NCBI GenBank assembly: GCA_036897445.1
Contig: JAYMTL010000176.1
Coordinates: forward strand, 1 to 31,109
Reading direction: 5' to 3'
DNA from: Pelargonium tetragonum
Lineage: Eukaryota; Streptophyta; Magnoliopsida; Geraniales; Geraniaceae
Length of the DNA stretch: 31,109 bases
Positions 1-13,400 of this stretch are shown piece after piece. Below the pieces are notes generated by a model. The model had not been told where the DNA came from, did no database searches, and saw nothing but the letters and a program-made list of their open reading frames with translations. The translations under genes and the position numbers were made by a program. How positions within the stretch are numbered: the first letter of the stretch is position 1; each line of letters starts with the position of its first letter.

Positions 1-2340
1 TTTACCAAACTAAAGAGTGAGTTACTGTCTTACAGAGTTGGTTATAAAGAATTGTGTTAATTCTCCTTCCTTCGACTGCTAATACAGAGTACTTGGCTAG
101 CTAACAAAGACAAGAGGTTGGGTTTTTTATATAGTTTGGTTTAGTCCTAATGAGTACAATCCCTAAGGAAATGTCCGAAATTGACCAGTTTGGATTTAGA
201 AGTTTACAGAAGGTAATTAAAGTAGACAATGATTCCTCCCGGATTTTTGGAGGTTCACCCTCTTCCAGTCAAACTGAGAATTAACTAAAGGGATTTCTAT
301 CAACAAGCCAAAGGGCTTGGCAATAAGTTATAAAGCAGGAAGTCCTTCTTATCTTAAAATGCGCTGGGGGAAACTTTTCTTAAGTTGAAAAGTTACCCAA
401 AACCCTGCTATAAATCTAGTAAATAAAGTCAAACCCAGGGAAGCACTTAACAAGTTTTTTTGGAAGTACAGGTTTGACTAAATGGAGATAGATTCGAGGG
501 CTCCTCAGTATAAAAAGTTTTCAAGTCTAAACGGGTACTAATCCGGAAAAGAATCTTGAATGCCTGCGCATAAGAATTTTAAGGGGGGTTCCTATGCTCT
601 TTTTTTTGAAGCTAAACTCAAGGCTTAGTAAGTTCTAGTAAACAAAAGGAGTTTGCCTATTATACTGTATATGTCCTTAGATTCCTCAAATTTCTAAAAG
701 GATTCTCTCTTCTACGCTTTTTTTGCATTTATTGGGTTTCTTAAGTCAAGGAAGCCTATACCTCATACAGTAATTTGAAAACAAGGAATTTCTGGGATTT
801 CCTTAGTTTAAAGTAATGCTGGGAATTTGACAGGCCTGTCTGTTAAAGAGAGTTTCAACCAATTTAGCTTTATAGAGATCTCAAACTCCTTAGATTCGTA
901 ATCTTTTATTCGTAAAACAGGGGTTGATAAGTCATTTCCTACGAGGTTTTCCTAGATTTGAGTTCTACCTTAATTTTTTACACGGGGTTAACCGGGGAGA
1001 CTCCCTTTAGCCGTTAAAGTCCTTACTTTTTTATGTAGAAATTAGTAGTATTATGGGTAGTAAAGGGGTAAAAGACCTGCTTAGTAAAAAAAGCCTTTGT
1101 TGTTTATTCCTTTTTTTGTTTTTGGGGGAATACATACTCGTTATAGTATCTTTTTTATTACTGAACTAGCTACAAGGAAGGGTGCTTAGGGAAATAGAAA
1201 GATGAGAAGGTAAGTAGGAAGATATAGGGGGCTCTTAAGTCTAGGTTTTAGGCTATATCTTAACAAGCTTTCAGACAAATTGAAGAGTTTAGTATGGTTC
1301 AAGGTTTTTCTCAGCTAACAAAGTTTTAGAGGAGTACATAATACACTGTCAAAATAGCACTAATAAGAAGGAAAAACCTTAACAGAACCTAATTTATGGA
1401 AGTAATAAAAAGAAAGAAGAATTAAGAAATTTGTGTGTCTCTAGTGTAAGTTACCCCCTCGTAGGCAAACTTAAAAAGTCAAGCAGTTCTCAATTTAGGT
1501 TAACTCTATCTTAAATTTTAATGAACGCGTATAGGGCACACCCTTAACCCAAGCGTATAAACAAGTGTTTATGCAAGAGTAAGTCTTCTCAAGTTATATA
1601 GGATTTCTATCTCGCATGAGTACCATCAGTAAGACATAAATAAAAAATACCGGAACTGCCTATATAAAGGACTCGGCGGCCCAAGCGTAGCGGAAAAGCT
1701 CATAAAAAGGTATACCTTAAAAAGTAGAAAAGGAATTTCTCATATCAACTCAGTTTTGAAGCTTTCTAAAGATCTCGGTGTACTAAAGCTCTTGAAAGGG
1801 CTTATTATGGAATCTTTACTGCTTACGCAAGCCTTTTTATTTTAGGGGAATCCCGCTAGGTTTAGTATTTTACCCTGCTACAAGGGCGGAACTCCTATAT
1901 CCTATATCTAAAAGACCTTATTCTTTTTGCTTTTCCGAGCTGCTCTATAAGACGCCTTTCATTCTTTTTTAGACTTTTAGGGTTCGTTTTCAGTTCTAAA
2001 ACCGGCATGTAAAGGGAGCTTTAAGTACTGCAAAAAAATGTCTTCCTAATAGGAGTTTATCCTAAAGAGAATCCCTTTTTGATATCAAAAAGTACAGGAA
2101 GTTACTAGACTTGTTTGGGCTGCTTCTTTCTTCGGAATCTTAACCGGGGATTCTTCTGCATACCTAACTTATGAGCTAGACTTCTTTTAAAGATACTCAG
2201 AACTAGACCCAAATTTACACCTATCCTACTCTTAAACCCCATTTAACTTGCTTGCAAAACCATTAATACAGGACCCCCTGATATAGGATTTCCCTTAGTA
2301 ACTTACTTCTAGATAAGAGTAACGGATAATTCATTTCTTT
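1..2340. other. Gene-free spacer
   Basis: No open frame or RNA gene can be supported here. The stretch holds several micro-palindromes: AGGA-AG-TCCT at 337-346, GGGAG-A-CTCCC at 995-1005, GGGA-A-TCCC at 1846-1854 and TAGGA-GTTTA-TCCTA at 2050-2064. A small tandem copy of CCTATAT lies at 1894-1907. Nothing else is recognised. Confidence 0.6.
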
Positions 2341-2425
2341 ATATAATATAAAAATTTTTTCCCTTTTTTGCCTCGCGCGTATGTGTATAATTATAATTAA
2401 TTTAATTAATCTTATAATATAAAAG
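2341..2425. repeat. AT-rich island with inverted repeat
   Basis: An almost pure A/T stretch interrupted by a C/T run and a short CG-rich word (CGCGCG at 2374-2379). An inverted repeat ATTATAA (2390-2396) / TTATAAT (2412-2418) flanks a 15-nt A/T loop and could form a cruciform. Such islands in organelle DNA sometimes mark promoters or replication starts, but no conserved promoter motif is identified here, so any role is inference. Confidence 0.45.
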
Positions 2426-5400
2426 TCTAAGGAATATGCATACTTACTTTTTTATAGGCACACCTAACTACTTCTTTGTTTTGTAGTAGTTAGTCTTTTA
2501 GTGTATTACTTGTTCTATTAATTGTTAAGGTCTATTTTTTATTGTTATCTTTGTAGTATAGTATAGAGGATAGAGCCTTATATTCCTGGGAGTAGTGTTG
2601 GAGTTCTCGTAGTAGGGAGGGAAGGCTTAGCGCCATTCAATCACAAGAGTCTTCCTGTACTTTCAAGCTCTGCGGGGGTTTTAGACATCATTCTTTCTTT
2701 TTATTCTAAGTGTTTTCATAACCAGGCAGAAGGCCCTCCTAAGTAAAGGATTCGGGCTAGGCTTCCTTATCTATAGACAACGAAAGTAAGGGCTCAACAG
2801 GTTGGCCTAATATTAACACCCCCTTTTAAAACTAAATACTAAACACAAATCCATGAACGAAGGAGGAGAGGCCTTGGACTTTTGTATTAGCTGCGCGTTG
2901 CTAATCGCTCGTTTTAACCTTTCATAAATTAGAACAAACCAGACAGGGATGTGATTCAAGAAAGTAATTAGGGTATATTTTATATAGAATATAGAGCGGA
3001 TTCTAGACACCACGGGCTTCCACGCAGCTCATTAACTAACTGGGCTCTGACACAGGGCAAAGTATTCCTGATAGATCCATTTCCATATTCTTTTGTTCTC
3101 AAACTCTTGATAAGGTGTGGTGAATGATATAAGGTTTCTTCTATAAGTAACAAATAAGGCAGGAGGAATATACCTTACCCTATATGCCGATGCTAACCTA
3201 TTCTTAATACATACAAATAACAAATGTATAATAAGTACAAACTACAAGAAGTCCCATTAGGTATCTACAAGGAAGCTCCTTTGAGCTAAAGTTTTTGAGG
3301 TCCGTTTTATTAGGAAGCTCTAGAAAGGTTGGGAGTTTCCCTTGGATATTGCAAGGTAAGGCTTTCAAGTTAGTAAAATCGTTTCAGAAAGTGAATAATA
3401 AAATAGGAAATCGCACGCGATAGGGGCCCTCCGTAACGTAAAAGGCAGGTAAACTTTAGTTTACAGATATTCCCCTATAGATAAGAACTTGAGATTCTAT
3501 TTCTCATTAGCATTGCTTTTTTCGCCTTTCTATTCTAAAATCAACAGTCTTTATGACAATGTTTTTAATCCAGGGTTTGAAAAGGTAAGAAATTCCAATT
3601 CCCCTAAAGTGATAAGAGAATTCTAAAGCAAAGGCTGCTTTCTTATCTTTCTGATCAGTTAATAAGTCAAAAGGAATTCGGTTGCAGATCTAAATCTAAC
3701 TAAGCAAAGGGTAAAGGCTTAACAAAAAGAGATGTTTTCTCTAGGTTCTTCTTTGGCTTTTAGAAGCTTGCAGTCGCTTTGTACACCAACCCCTAGACTT
3801 GTTCTTTTTCTAAAGCCCTAAATCCGAGAGTAAGGTACACCTTAAATTTCATATTTCTCTTGTTCCGGTTAGGAATTTACGAGTACGAAACTCATTGAAA
3901 TACTGTACACTTATCTTTTCCCTGAAATTGAAATGAAAATCTTTCTCCTAAAAGAGTTCTAATCCCAAAATGAAAATCCCTAAAATCAGAAATTCAAATA
4001 TACAAAACATAAGGGAACCGCTAGCTAGACTTAGTATTACCACCCGAAACCCATATCTATACAACAGATTTTGAAGATCAAACCCTATTTTTTAATACTG
4101 AAGTGTTGATTTGCTGGAATTTCAAAACTAAACTAGGCTGATCAGAATCTAAACATTTTCTGGATCAACTTTTTATAAGTGGATTTCTTCTCAAGGACTC
4201 CTAAGAAGGGTTTGGCATATTAGCTTAACTTTTTATGAAGATCGAGGTATTGAGACTACAACAAAAACCTATATACTTTTATTGACACAAGGCTCTTATT
4301 GTTCTTTTTAAGGCTTGTTAACAGGGCAACAGGAAAGGCCTCTTAAACGTCTATAGTAATCCGCTTCTTAGCGTTTGAATAAAAGAGTAAAGTTTCCTTA
4401 TCTTATTAATAACTGCAGTACTAATAAAAAAAGGAAAGCCTCCCCGCAGAAGTTCTCGTTCTTTCTTATTACAACAGAATAAACAGCAACTTTCAGAGTT
4501 AACTCCTGTTCTAAGTAGAATGCCTTTTTATCCAGTCCAGTTAGGGCGCCCCTGTAGTCCGAAAATAAAGGCTTCCCACAGGACTTGAACCTTGGAAGAA
4601 AAACCCTTAAAAAGCTAAAAAGATGTTAGATGCCCCTCCCCAATCTGGACCCCTTCTTTTCATTTTCAGTCTTAAAAAGGATGAACTTAAAAGAGAGAAT
4701 ATATATATATACAAGTTTTAGATGAGGTGTTAATAGATGAGAGTCTCAGTTTTCTTTTAAGGGTAGCCGGGGATTTACTTCTCATCTTTAGATTTAGCTT
4801 TTTAAGTTAATAAAAAAAGGGCCTCTTATTACTTTATTCTATAAAAAAATGACTTAAACCAACCTATACAAAGAGCCTTTAATTTTAAATTAGGGTTATC
4901 CATCCATTGATTTATAAATCCTAGAAGCAAAATCTAATAATTGCTTATATAGAGGCATACCAAAAGGCTTTAACTTGTTTAGTACCATTACTAGGATTCT
5001 ACCCTAATTCGGAATCTCAGGCCTGGATCGAACCTTTGAAATAGACACGCCCTAACAAGAACTGTAAAAAAGCTGGTACTTGTGCTTTTGAGAAATGCAG
5101 TGTGGTCTACTATACTAAGATAAAAATAGGCAATTAAGAGCCTTTTAACAATTTTGGGGTTAAAAACTTCTTCCTTTTCTATCCAATTAGAGTTAAGGTA
5201 GGCGCAAAAATTGAACTATAGAAATAGGTCAAGCTTCCAGTCGAAATAAGACACATAAGAATTTCTATACCCTTTAAATCTTTCTGCTTTCAAAAGCAAA
5301 ACTCCAGTAAAACTACTTTCCAAGATTTTAATCTCTACCCTTAAACTCCTACGAGTTTTTGAAAGTAAGACTTCTAAAATTAGGAATCTCAAGCAGTCCT

Positions 5401-7439
5401 TGAGCTCAAGGTCTTTTAACAGTCATAATTTATGGAGCACCCCACCTACTAAAAAGCGAATACGCTGGGAGTTGTAGTCCGTTCTGGAGGAATGCTCTGG
5501 GCGTTAAAGGCTCCCTATTTTTGTTGTGTTTCTTTTTATCCAAAAGTAGATTTATACCAAAGGGGTTTCCTCTAAATTACGGATTCCTGTGCTGTGTAAG
5601 TCGGAATTCACTTTTGGTGGGAATTACGTAGACTCCTCGACAGATAAGAGGGGGATTAATCCATTATAAAATAAACGTAGGGCTAGGTTTTTTTAACCAA
5701 AAGTCAAGGGAGTTTGCTACTGTATGCCAGCTTTACCCTTCGATTACCGGTGAGAAATAGGGTTCCTCATTGGTTATTTCTTATTGCCGAAAACTAGGAG
5801 TCCGCTTTATTTATATTCTATACAAGACTTTAGCTACTAAGCGCAGGAAGAGCTTTGTCTTTTTATTTGTTTAGCAAGTCATTAGAGTGCTTAACTGAGA
5901 AACAAGGGGTTAACCTACCGGATTTTTGGGATTTATTAGCCTACCTTTTTGGATGGGATAAACGCAAAAAGTCTTTGGCATTTAAATCTCGCTGTATTGT
6001 CTCACCTTTTAATTTAAGTTCTTTTTGCTTGAGATATACACCCCGGACTGGTTCAGAGCAAAGTACTTGAAACCCTAATAGCAATTAGTTAGACTTTGTG
6101 TAAACGGGATTTACGGACCCCTATTTGTTATACTATTCTGGATTGCAGTGTAGGTTGTTTTAAAGAGAGTTTGTTATGAGACAAGAAAAAGTATCTGCCT
6201 TGCATTTGTAAAAGTAACCTGAATGTCTTTAATTTAATTAATGGGGGTCCTCCTGGAGGGAGTAAAAGAAGAGGTCTCTATGACTACACTTTATCGAAAA
6301 CATTCTATGTCCCAATTTAACTTAGCCCCGACTTTTCATTTTAGGAATACCCCGGGGGATTAAGCCAGCCCTCCTTAACAAATAGACATAGACAAGGAAC
6401 AAGTACTCCTCGACAACTAGCTATTACTCATAAGGCATAAGGAATGCTTTAAAATGAATAGCATTTAAAGTGCTGGGGAGATCTCGTCTATATAATTACA
6501 TATATTGCAAAGAAAATCTTCGGGTTCTTTTCGAAGGAGTCAAATCACTTAGGTATAAATTCTTTTGTCTCTAGCTAGGAATATTACATGCTTTAGAAGA
6601 CCCCTCCTGAACAGAGGAACTAAAGCGCTCATTAATTTGCAAGTATGTCAAGGGTTCGAAACACGTGCCCCTAGCATAGGTAGGCTGTTAATTCTTCTTC
6701 TTGGGTTTTCGGTCGCTGTTGGTAGTTAAAAAGACTCAAAATTCAGAGAAGATCTTATGCTGACAAAGTTTTACCGAGTCGGGTCCTATTTACGGACTAA
6801 CAAAATAAAGCTTCATTTGGTAATTTTTACATCACAAGCAACTTTTGACGAGTATAACATGTAAAGTCAAAAAGGAATTAGATAATTGGAAACGTTCTCA
6901 TATCTTATTATACTCCTCTTTAATATGAGAATGAGAAATCCTGGTAAGTGAAAAAAGAGGACTTTGGCATTAGCTATTCTAGATACCTTACTACTGCAAA
7001 AAACCCTTTCGGGAGATTCGAGTCAGACATTTCTTAAAGAGAAATACCTGCACTGCAACAACCTTTCCGTCTATCTTAAAGTTGTTCAAACAGCAAAACA
7101 GGATTAGAATTTTAAGTTATGCTGGAACATACTTCCAGCGCTTTGTTTATTTCAAATTGTGGGATCTCGGGTCTCGCTCTTAATGTATAAAGTTTTTACC
7201 TGACTTCAAAGTAATACCCCCAAAAGTTTTCACTTAAGAACTCAAAACCCATAACTATTGCAATTAAAAGAAGGGTTTTCTGATGCCTGAAGATAAAAAA
7301 AGGAGCCCATACGTAGGAGACTCAAATTTGTGCGTACTCTTACTTATATTATAGCAATATCTAGAGTTGAGCAAACAGCAAAGTTTCTTTAGTATATTAA
7401 AATTGAAATCGCCGCAGAGCAGATATGGCCTCTTCTTTC
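2426..7439. other. Gene-free spacer
   Basis: No supported gene. It contains an AT dinucleotide run at 4699-4711 and micro-palindromes, for example AAGGA-AGC-TCCTT at 3269-3281, GGGCGCCC at 4544-4551, CCTCC-T-GGAGG at 6249-6259 and CCCCGGGG at 6350-6357. T-arm-like words occur on the minus strand at 4581-4591 and 5025-5034, and on the plus strand near 6650, without a foldable tRNA around them. A 71-codon frame from TTG at 5855 to 6070 resembles no known protein. Confidence 0.55.
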
Positions 7440-7456
7440 AAGTTGAAGTCTAGTAA
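7440..7456 (+). repeat. 17-bp dispersed direct repeat, copy 1
   Basis: The word AAGTTGAAGTCTAGTAA occurs here and again at 15932-15948 in the same orientation, with flanking bases that differ on both sides. A 17-base exact match between two places in 31 kb of this composition is somewhat unlikely by chance, perhaps one in ten. It may be a short dispersed repeat of the kind organelle genomes carry, or coincidence. Confidence 0.4.
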
Positions 7457-10400
7457 TCCTAAATACAGAGTAAGATACCCGAGTATCCTCATTAAAACTA
7501 TTCCTAGTAAAGGCAAGCTTTAGCTTGTTGTTGTGCTTTTTGCTTCCAATTGCAGTAAAGAGGGCTCCCGTTCTTAATTTATTTGTAGGTAGTTTTACTA
7601 GGATTGCTCTATTCTTCTTTATGTATTCCCTTGTAAGTATTTTGGAAGGTTTCTATTCTTAGGGTTCCATTAGATAGAGTCGTTTAAAGAAATTGGAAAA
7701 CTCTCAAATCTCTGGTAATAAAAAAGGAAAGATCTCTTAGAAATACTAAAGTTTAAGTAGTATATATCTTTAAGGATTCACCAGAGGCTTCTTTAACTAA
7801 ATGCTTTGTTGGTCACTTGGTTATCCTTGTAATCTTATACTAGCAAAGCGCCCCTTTTTGGAGCTAATTAGAGGTAGAGGTTCCTTTAATACAGAAATAG
7901 TAAAGAGTCCCGTGTAGAGAATGTCGGTATAAATCTAATTAAGACGGCGAACAAAACCCTTTAAAAGGAAACCTATAAAGGCTTTTTATACATACGGAAG
8001 AGGTTAGGAAACAGCTTGGGGTAATCCTACGTGTTAGAGACGAACTCCACTTTTAGTACATAATTATAGTATAGGGCGGGCTCTTGGAATTTTTTTAGTA
8101 AAAATCGAGGTACCTTTGTAAATTATTATCAGAAGTCTTATATAAAAAAATACAAACACTGGCTTTTAATATACCAAACAACTATCTCTTGTCAAAGTTT
8201 TTGCTTCTTTACCCTATTGTACTTGGTGGCGCCCCATCGGAGTAGCAAAAAGCTTTTTATTCTTACTAAGTCAGCACACCCCCGTTTAATAAGTTAATAA
8301 AGGGGCTGCCCGCGCTTTTATACATGCTCGATCGATGAATTTTGTGACATCCCAGGAATTCTCAGTAAAAAGGATACTTTTAAAGCCTCTTTTGACTTTA
8401 CTTTCGATATATTCTCTATTGTATGTAAGGAAGCTGATCAAAAGTCAAATTTTATATTTGAAACAGAATTTAGTACCCTTTGCAGCTGCCGCTATAGAAC
8501 TAGATACTATAAAATTCCTAGGCAACGTATTTGATAAAACTAAAGTTGAAAATATAAGTACAAAGAAGTTTCGTTAATAAACCCTTTCTCTATTGCTGAA
8601 GCTACTCTCCTTTTAGTTTATTTATCAATGCATGCCTTTTATTAAACTTGCCCCTCGGCTCCAACAGAGGAAGCCCTATATGGATGTTTTCTTAACTGAT
8701 AGGGATTGTTTTCCTTCAGGCAGCAAGACTTTTTAGCACATTAAGTTCTAGTCATCCCATAAAAACTCGGACCATTTTCCGGTGACATATTCAAGGATGC
8801 TCTACGTTTTCTACTGAAATGAAAGGGGATACAGCTCCTCTCAAATTTGTAAAGAAATGTAACAAGTGGGGTACCCCTGCTTTTGGGGCAGCTCTTAATA
8901 AGAAACAACCGGAATCATCCATCAGCTAAGAAAGTGTCTAACCCGCCTTCTTTATAAAGGGAATCCCACAGGGTTTACTAAGATGAGGTATATACCTAAA
9001 AAGTAGTCAATAAAAATTCAAGGAATTTCGCGCTCTTAATAACGTGAGAATAAGGTATTGGAGTTAAGGCAAAAGGTTGAAGCACAGTTCTTGTAGTATC
9101 AAAAAAGGGGCCTAACTTAGGAAACTTTTCCAAAGGGTATAGTGAAAAAATTTTAGTTCTCAAATGCAGTAAAGCCTTAGCAGGTATACTAGTCGGCTCT
9201 ATAGAATTACCTGTATCGAACATGTTCCCAGATACTAAGAGGGCTCCATAAGGGGGCCTTATGATATATAAGGGTTTAAAAGTCAAAAGAATGATTTAAG
9301 TTTTTTTACTTAAAGAGCTTCCACATAGAAGAAAACCTGTACACTCTCTGCCTAAAAATTTTTGCTGGAGTTTGGCTTTAGTGATCTAGACTTATTTTAT
9401 ATACCCTTTGTTAAGAGACCTTATACTGAGCTTTTATCCTAACTCGGAGAAGAGCTATATAAGGGCAAGGGCTTTATGAAAGATATTTTAAGCTCCCTAC
9501 GTTTAAAAAGGCACAAACCTCCTTTGATGCTTCAAGGTCCATGCTTTCATTTTATAACTTGTTAGGTGTTTAAAGTGAGTAATTGGATTGTAACAAAGAA
9601 AAGTATAATAGCGTACTTCCTTGTTTTGACTGGGTTGAACCTACAGCATCCCGGTTGATGGCTCTCTCCTAATATCTATAAACGAAGCTTGGGATTTTCC
9701 TTAAGATATGCCAAACTTCAAAAGGCTTCCTTAAGGCAAGCTGGTGCTTCGCTTTATGAAATTAGTTTCTTAAGCGCTATTTAGAAATAGTAGAGTAAAA
9801 ACCCTTACTTAATCAGGTATAAGAGTTTTCAAATTCCTTAAAAATTCCAACGAAAGTGTTGTCCTTGCGTTAATAAACTATCTAGAAGCCCTCAAAAAAA
9901 GTTATATGTTACAAAAGCAGGGGTCTTACCGATCTAGATGTAAACCAGCTTCCTTGTAATAAATCTAAGAACTTTCACACAACTTATAGCTTTGCTTAAA
10001 AAAAAGGAAAATCCTTAAAAAATGGGTTACTAATTTAAGGGGACTCCGATATTATATCTAGATTTTAAGTGTACTGTTGTAAAGCAGGTAGATTCGGTGC
10101 ATTAAGCTATAAAATATATAACAAAAGGGGCGCTGCTAAGTTATTCTTTTTCTATAGGCTTTATTACCCTTGTTTTTTTGTAGGCTATTCCAAAATTTGT
10201 CAATTTTACCACCTAAAGGAAGCCTAGGCTCAAACGAAATCCTATACTATTATCTTTTCGTGTGGTTCTTACGCTACATACCATATACCCTGTTAAAAAT
10301 CCTAGTGTCATTTAACTCTTCTCGATAGGAAATTGAGTTCTTTAACTGGGGAGCTTAGACACTTGTAGTAAGTATTTAAAATGTTTTGTACTATTTTTAA

Positions 10401-13400
10401 GTCACGAAAAAGCCTTTTGAAATAAAGAATTTAGTCCAAGTCTTTACTAGGTTTTTTATATCAACAGGTTGCAAGAAAACATAAATTCTTCGCCTACACT
10501 TTATTTTCATTTTAGAGAATTTTGGCAGAGAAGAGAGTTATAACTTATTTGTATATAAAGGAAGCCCTTAGATTTTTTAGCAGGAATCGAGTCTATTTTG
10601 ACTTGTCAAGTAGAGTATGGTATGGATGTTGAGAGGACCTTCAGTCTTTTTATTGTCATAAGGTTTAGCTACCTAGAATTAGTATTCTTTTCGGTAGAAG
10701 GATCTTGAACAGGTTGTGTTCCTAATTTTTTAAGCATAGTAATTTAGTAATCCCTCTTTCCGGTTTCGAAAGTCTTATTAAGAGGTCTCTGGTGTATACA
10801 AGTCAGGGTATAGTAATGTATATAAGGTTTGATTAATTTCATAAAGGTTTCTTTTTCTAGACTTCTCATTTTATAAGTTTAAAAGCCCTGGGTATTGCAA
10901 AGGGAAGGTTCCCAGCTTTATGGAGGTAAACCCTAGTCCTTGTATACTAAGTTTCGAGATAGAAATTTTTGTGTTAGAGTTTTTGACTTATTAGGGATTT
11001 TGGAATAGGGTATTATGCACTAACTTAACTTTTTTCGAGAATCCGAAGCTTTCAAGGTAATAAAATAATAAGTAAAGAATAAGTAAGTGGGTTTTTGCAG
11101 GTGTCTCAGAATACCAAAATAGATAGTATTCATATAAGCTAAGGAGCCCTTGCATTCTCTGCTTTTTACAAGATTTAAAGCTCCTCAGGATTTTCTTATA
11201 GGTTAGCCTCAACTAGACATGTAATACAAATTCATAAATGGAACATAGAGATACCTGCTTGAGGGGGCTAATTAAAGAGAAGTTTTCCAAGATAGAGGAC
11301 TTTAAGGGCACTTGCTAGGCTAGGGAAGTTAACAAAGAGCAAGCCCAAGAAGTACTGTTTCAGAAAAGGAAATAAGTAAGAAATATAGGAAAGATAAGGA
11401 TAAATAGGTAAAAGCAACACCTTAAAGAGATCACTGAGCGTTGAGCTATTCCTAGACTTCGGTATTCTTCTTTTGAAGTTCTTAGTCGTTTTCATCTTTT
11501 GTAAACTATATTTACTTAAAGTAAGGACTTTTATACCCTATTCTATATTCTAGCTATATTATAGATAAGGCTTTTCTTGTCGTTAACTTGTTAGTTTAAG
11601 TCAGCATTAAGAGTTTTCCGGGATTTTCTTTCTAGTTCTAGTAAGGGAGTCCCTATCTTCTATGCTAGTTTAATAGGTTTTTACAAGTTATCTAGTGGAG
11701 TTCTACTCTTGATTTAGTAGCAAGCCAAGGAAAAAGGATTTCCAATTCAATTCTCTAAAAGCCGGGGATTTTTCTTAATGAAAGACGTGTAATGGAGGCG
11801 CAGCTTAGTTAAGGCGGTTTAAGAATTCTTTATCCAGACCTATTCAATAAAGAGGTCAGATGCTACTTAAATTAAGCCAAATCCTTTTTATTGACGAGTA
11901 TAGGGCGGGGGTTATAAAACTAAAAGTGTTTAGGACTTTGTGAATAAGAAGTTTATTAAGAGAGCAATGTATTTATCTCTGGTCTGCTTGCTTTGGAAAT
12001 TTCTATAGAAAGCAAGTACTCTTTACAGCACCCCCTATTACGCTATGCGCCCTAGCTTAAAAAGTAAACGAAATGTTAATGGCTTTTTTTAGTTGTTCGA
12101 AGCGTTTAAAGCCTTAGGCTCCTATAAAGTTACTGTCATTTTTGAAGAGACCCCTAATCGAAAGACACTTTAAGAAAAAAGGGTAGTCTTAATTGAGTTA
12201 AAACAAAAGCGTAAGAGCTTATACTTAATTTATGTATTCCTAATTTCGAAAGAACTCTAAGGGGGTATCTTCGAAAAGGGTTTTTAGCAATCCCTCATTT
12301 CTAGAATCCTGAGGACAAAGCTTAGCAGAGCATCCTAGTCTAGTATAATTTAATAACTTTTACCAGAAAAAGCAAGAGTTGCATAAAGTAGAAAGTTTAG
12401 TTGTAATATATTAAACAGAACTTATATGGATTTCCGATCGCATTACAAAAAGAATAACCTTTATTGACGATAACCTACCTTCAGGAGTCCCCCTCTTTGT
12501 CAGGATCTTGTCAATTACGCATTAGTTTTGACTTTATTATACTGCCGAATAAAAATTCTTCAAGGCCACTACATTACAAAGAAAGAAAGGCTCCCAGGGA
12601 CAAGAGTCGGTATTTACTCTTATTTACTATTCATAAAGGGCGAACCTCAGAAATAAGTATCTGGCTCAACGAAAACCTTCCAGAAACTTTTTATAAAGGA
12701 CCCTCTAGCTATTTGAAACTGTACCAAAAACCGCGGAATCAAAAACAAAAGTGAAATTGCAGATTTCTCGAATTAGCATACCCAGGAATAAGGGTTTTGT
12801 TTTAATATCATTTTGGGGAAAAGAACCCCTTTAGGAAGCAAGTAAGGGACTTCCTTATTATAGAGGACCTAACTTGAGCTTTAAACGAGTTAGAAACCCT
12901 TGTTAAACTCTAATACACACTTAAAGAAGGCTTTTTCTTAGTCTTTTTAATTGTAAAAAAATTTGACAGAAGTTCCTTTACTTTTCTTCTCGAGTATTTG
13001 TGTAAGGTTACAAATCTAGTTGAGTTTTGACTTATCTATATTATTTTCCTATTGTATCTTTTAATATATGGAAACACGTACTTGAATGGCTTACAAAAAG
13101 CTTTTACTCCATATCACGAAACCTTTGACCGGATAAGTTAACAAGAGTATGAGGACTTCTAAGCGCGTATAAAGCGTATCCTTAGGTATGGGTCTCCTAG
13201 TGCGTAAATTCTCCGCTTTACTATTACTTTAATATTACAGGTATTTAGGCCCTTCCATTCGCCAGAGAGTCTTGTGCATAGTTTTAGGGTTCGTGTGTAT
13301 ATTTCTTACTTTGGTTCTCTCAGGGCAGTTGTGTTAAAACTCTTTTTTTAGGAATTCTATTTATACACTTAACTTATAAATTTTATAATTTAAAGAAGGG

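Noticed and set aside
4581-4660. T-arm-like word with a Lys-like anticodon stretch on the minus strand
   Set aside because: No D arm or acceptor pairing is present and the spacing is wrong.
5855-6070. 71-codon open frame on the plus strand
   Set aside because: TTG start, chance length and no recognised family; extending it upstream meets a stop within nine codons.
8335-8577. 80-codon ATG-started open frame on the plus strand with a hydrophobic stretch
   Set aside because: The length is expected by chance at this base composition, no family is recognised, and there is no coding neighbour or start signal.
8996-9286. 96-codon open frame on the minus strand
   Set aside because: It opens on TTG, matches no known protein, and several runs of this size are expected by chance.
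9633-9670. Stretch reading on the minus strand like a tRNA anticodon arm, variable loop and T arm, also faintly like a large-subunit rRNA word
   Set aside because: The T stem does not pair, the anticodon stem would have two pairs, and flanking sequence matches neither tRNA nor rRNA.
12464-12754. 96-codon open frame on the plus strand
   Set aside because: It opens on TTG, contains no ATG and has no recognisable domain.
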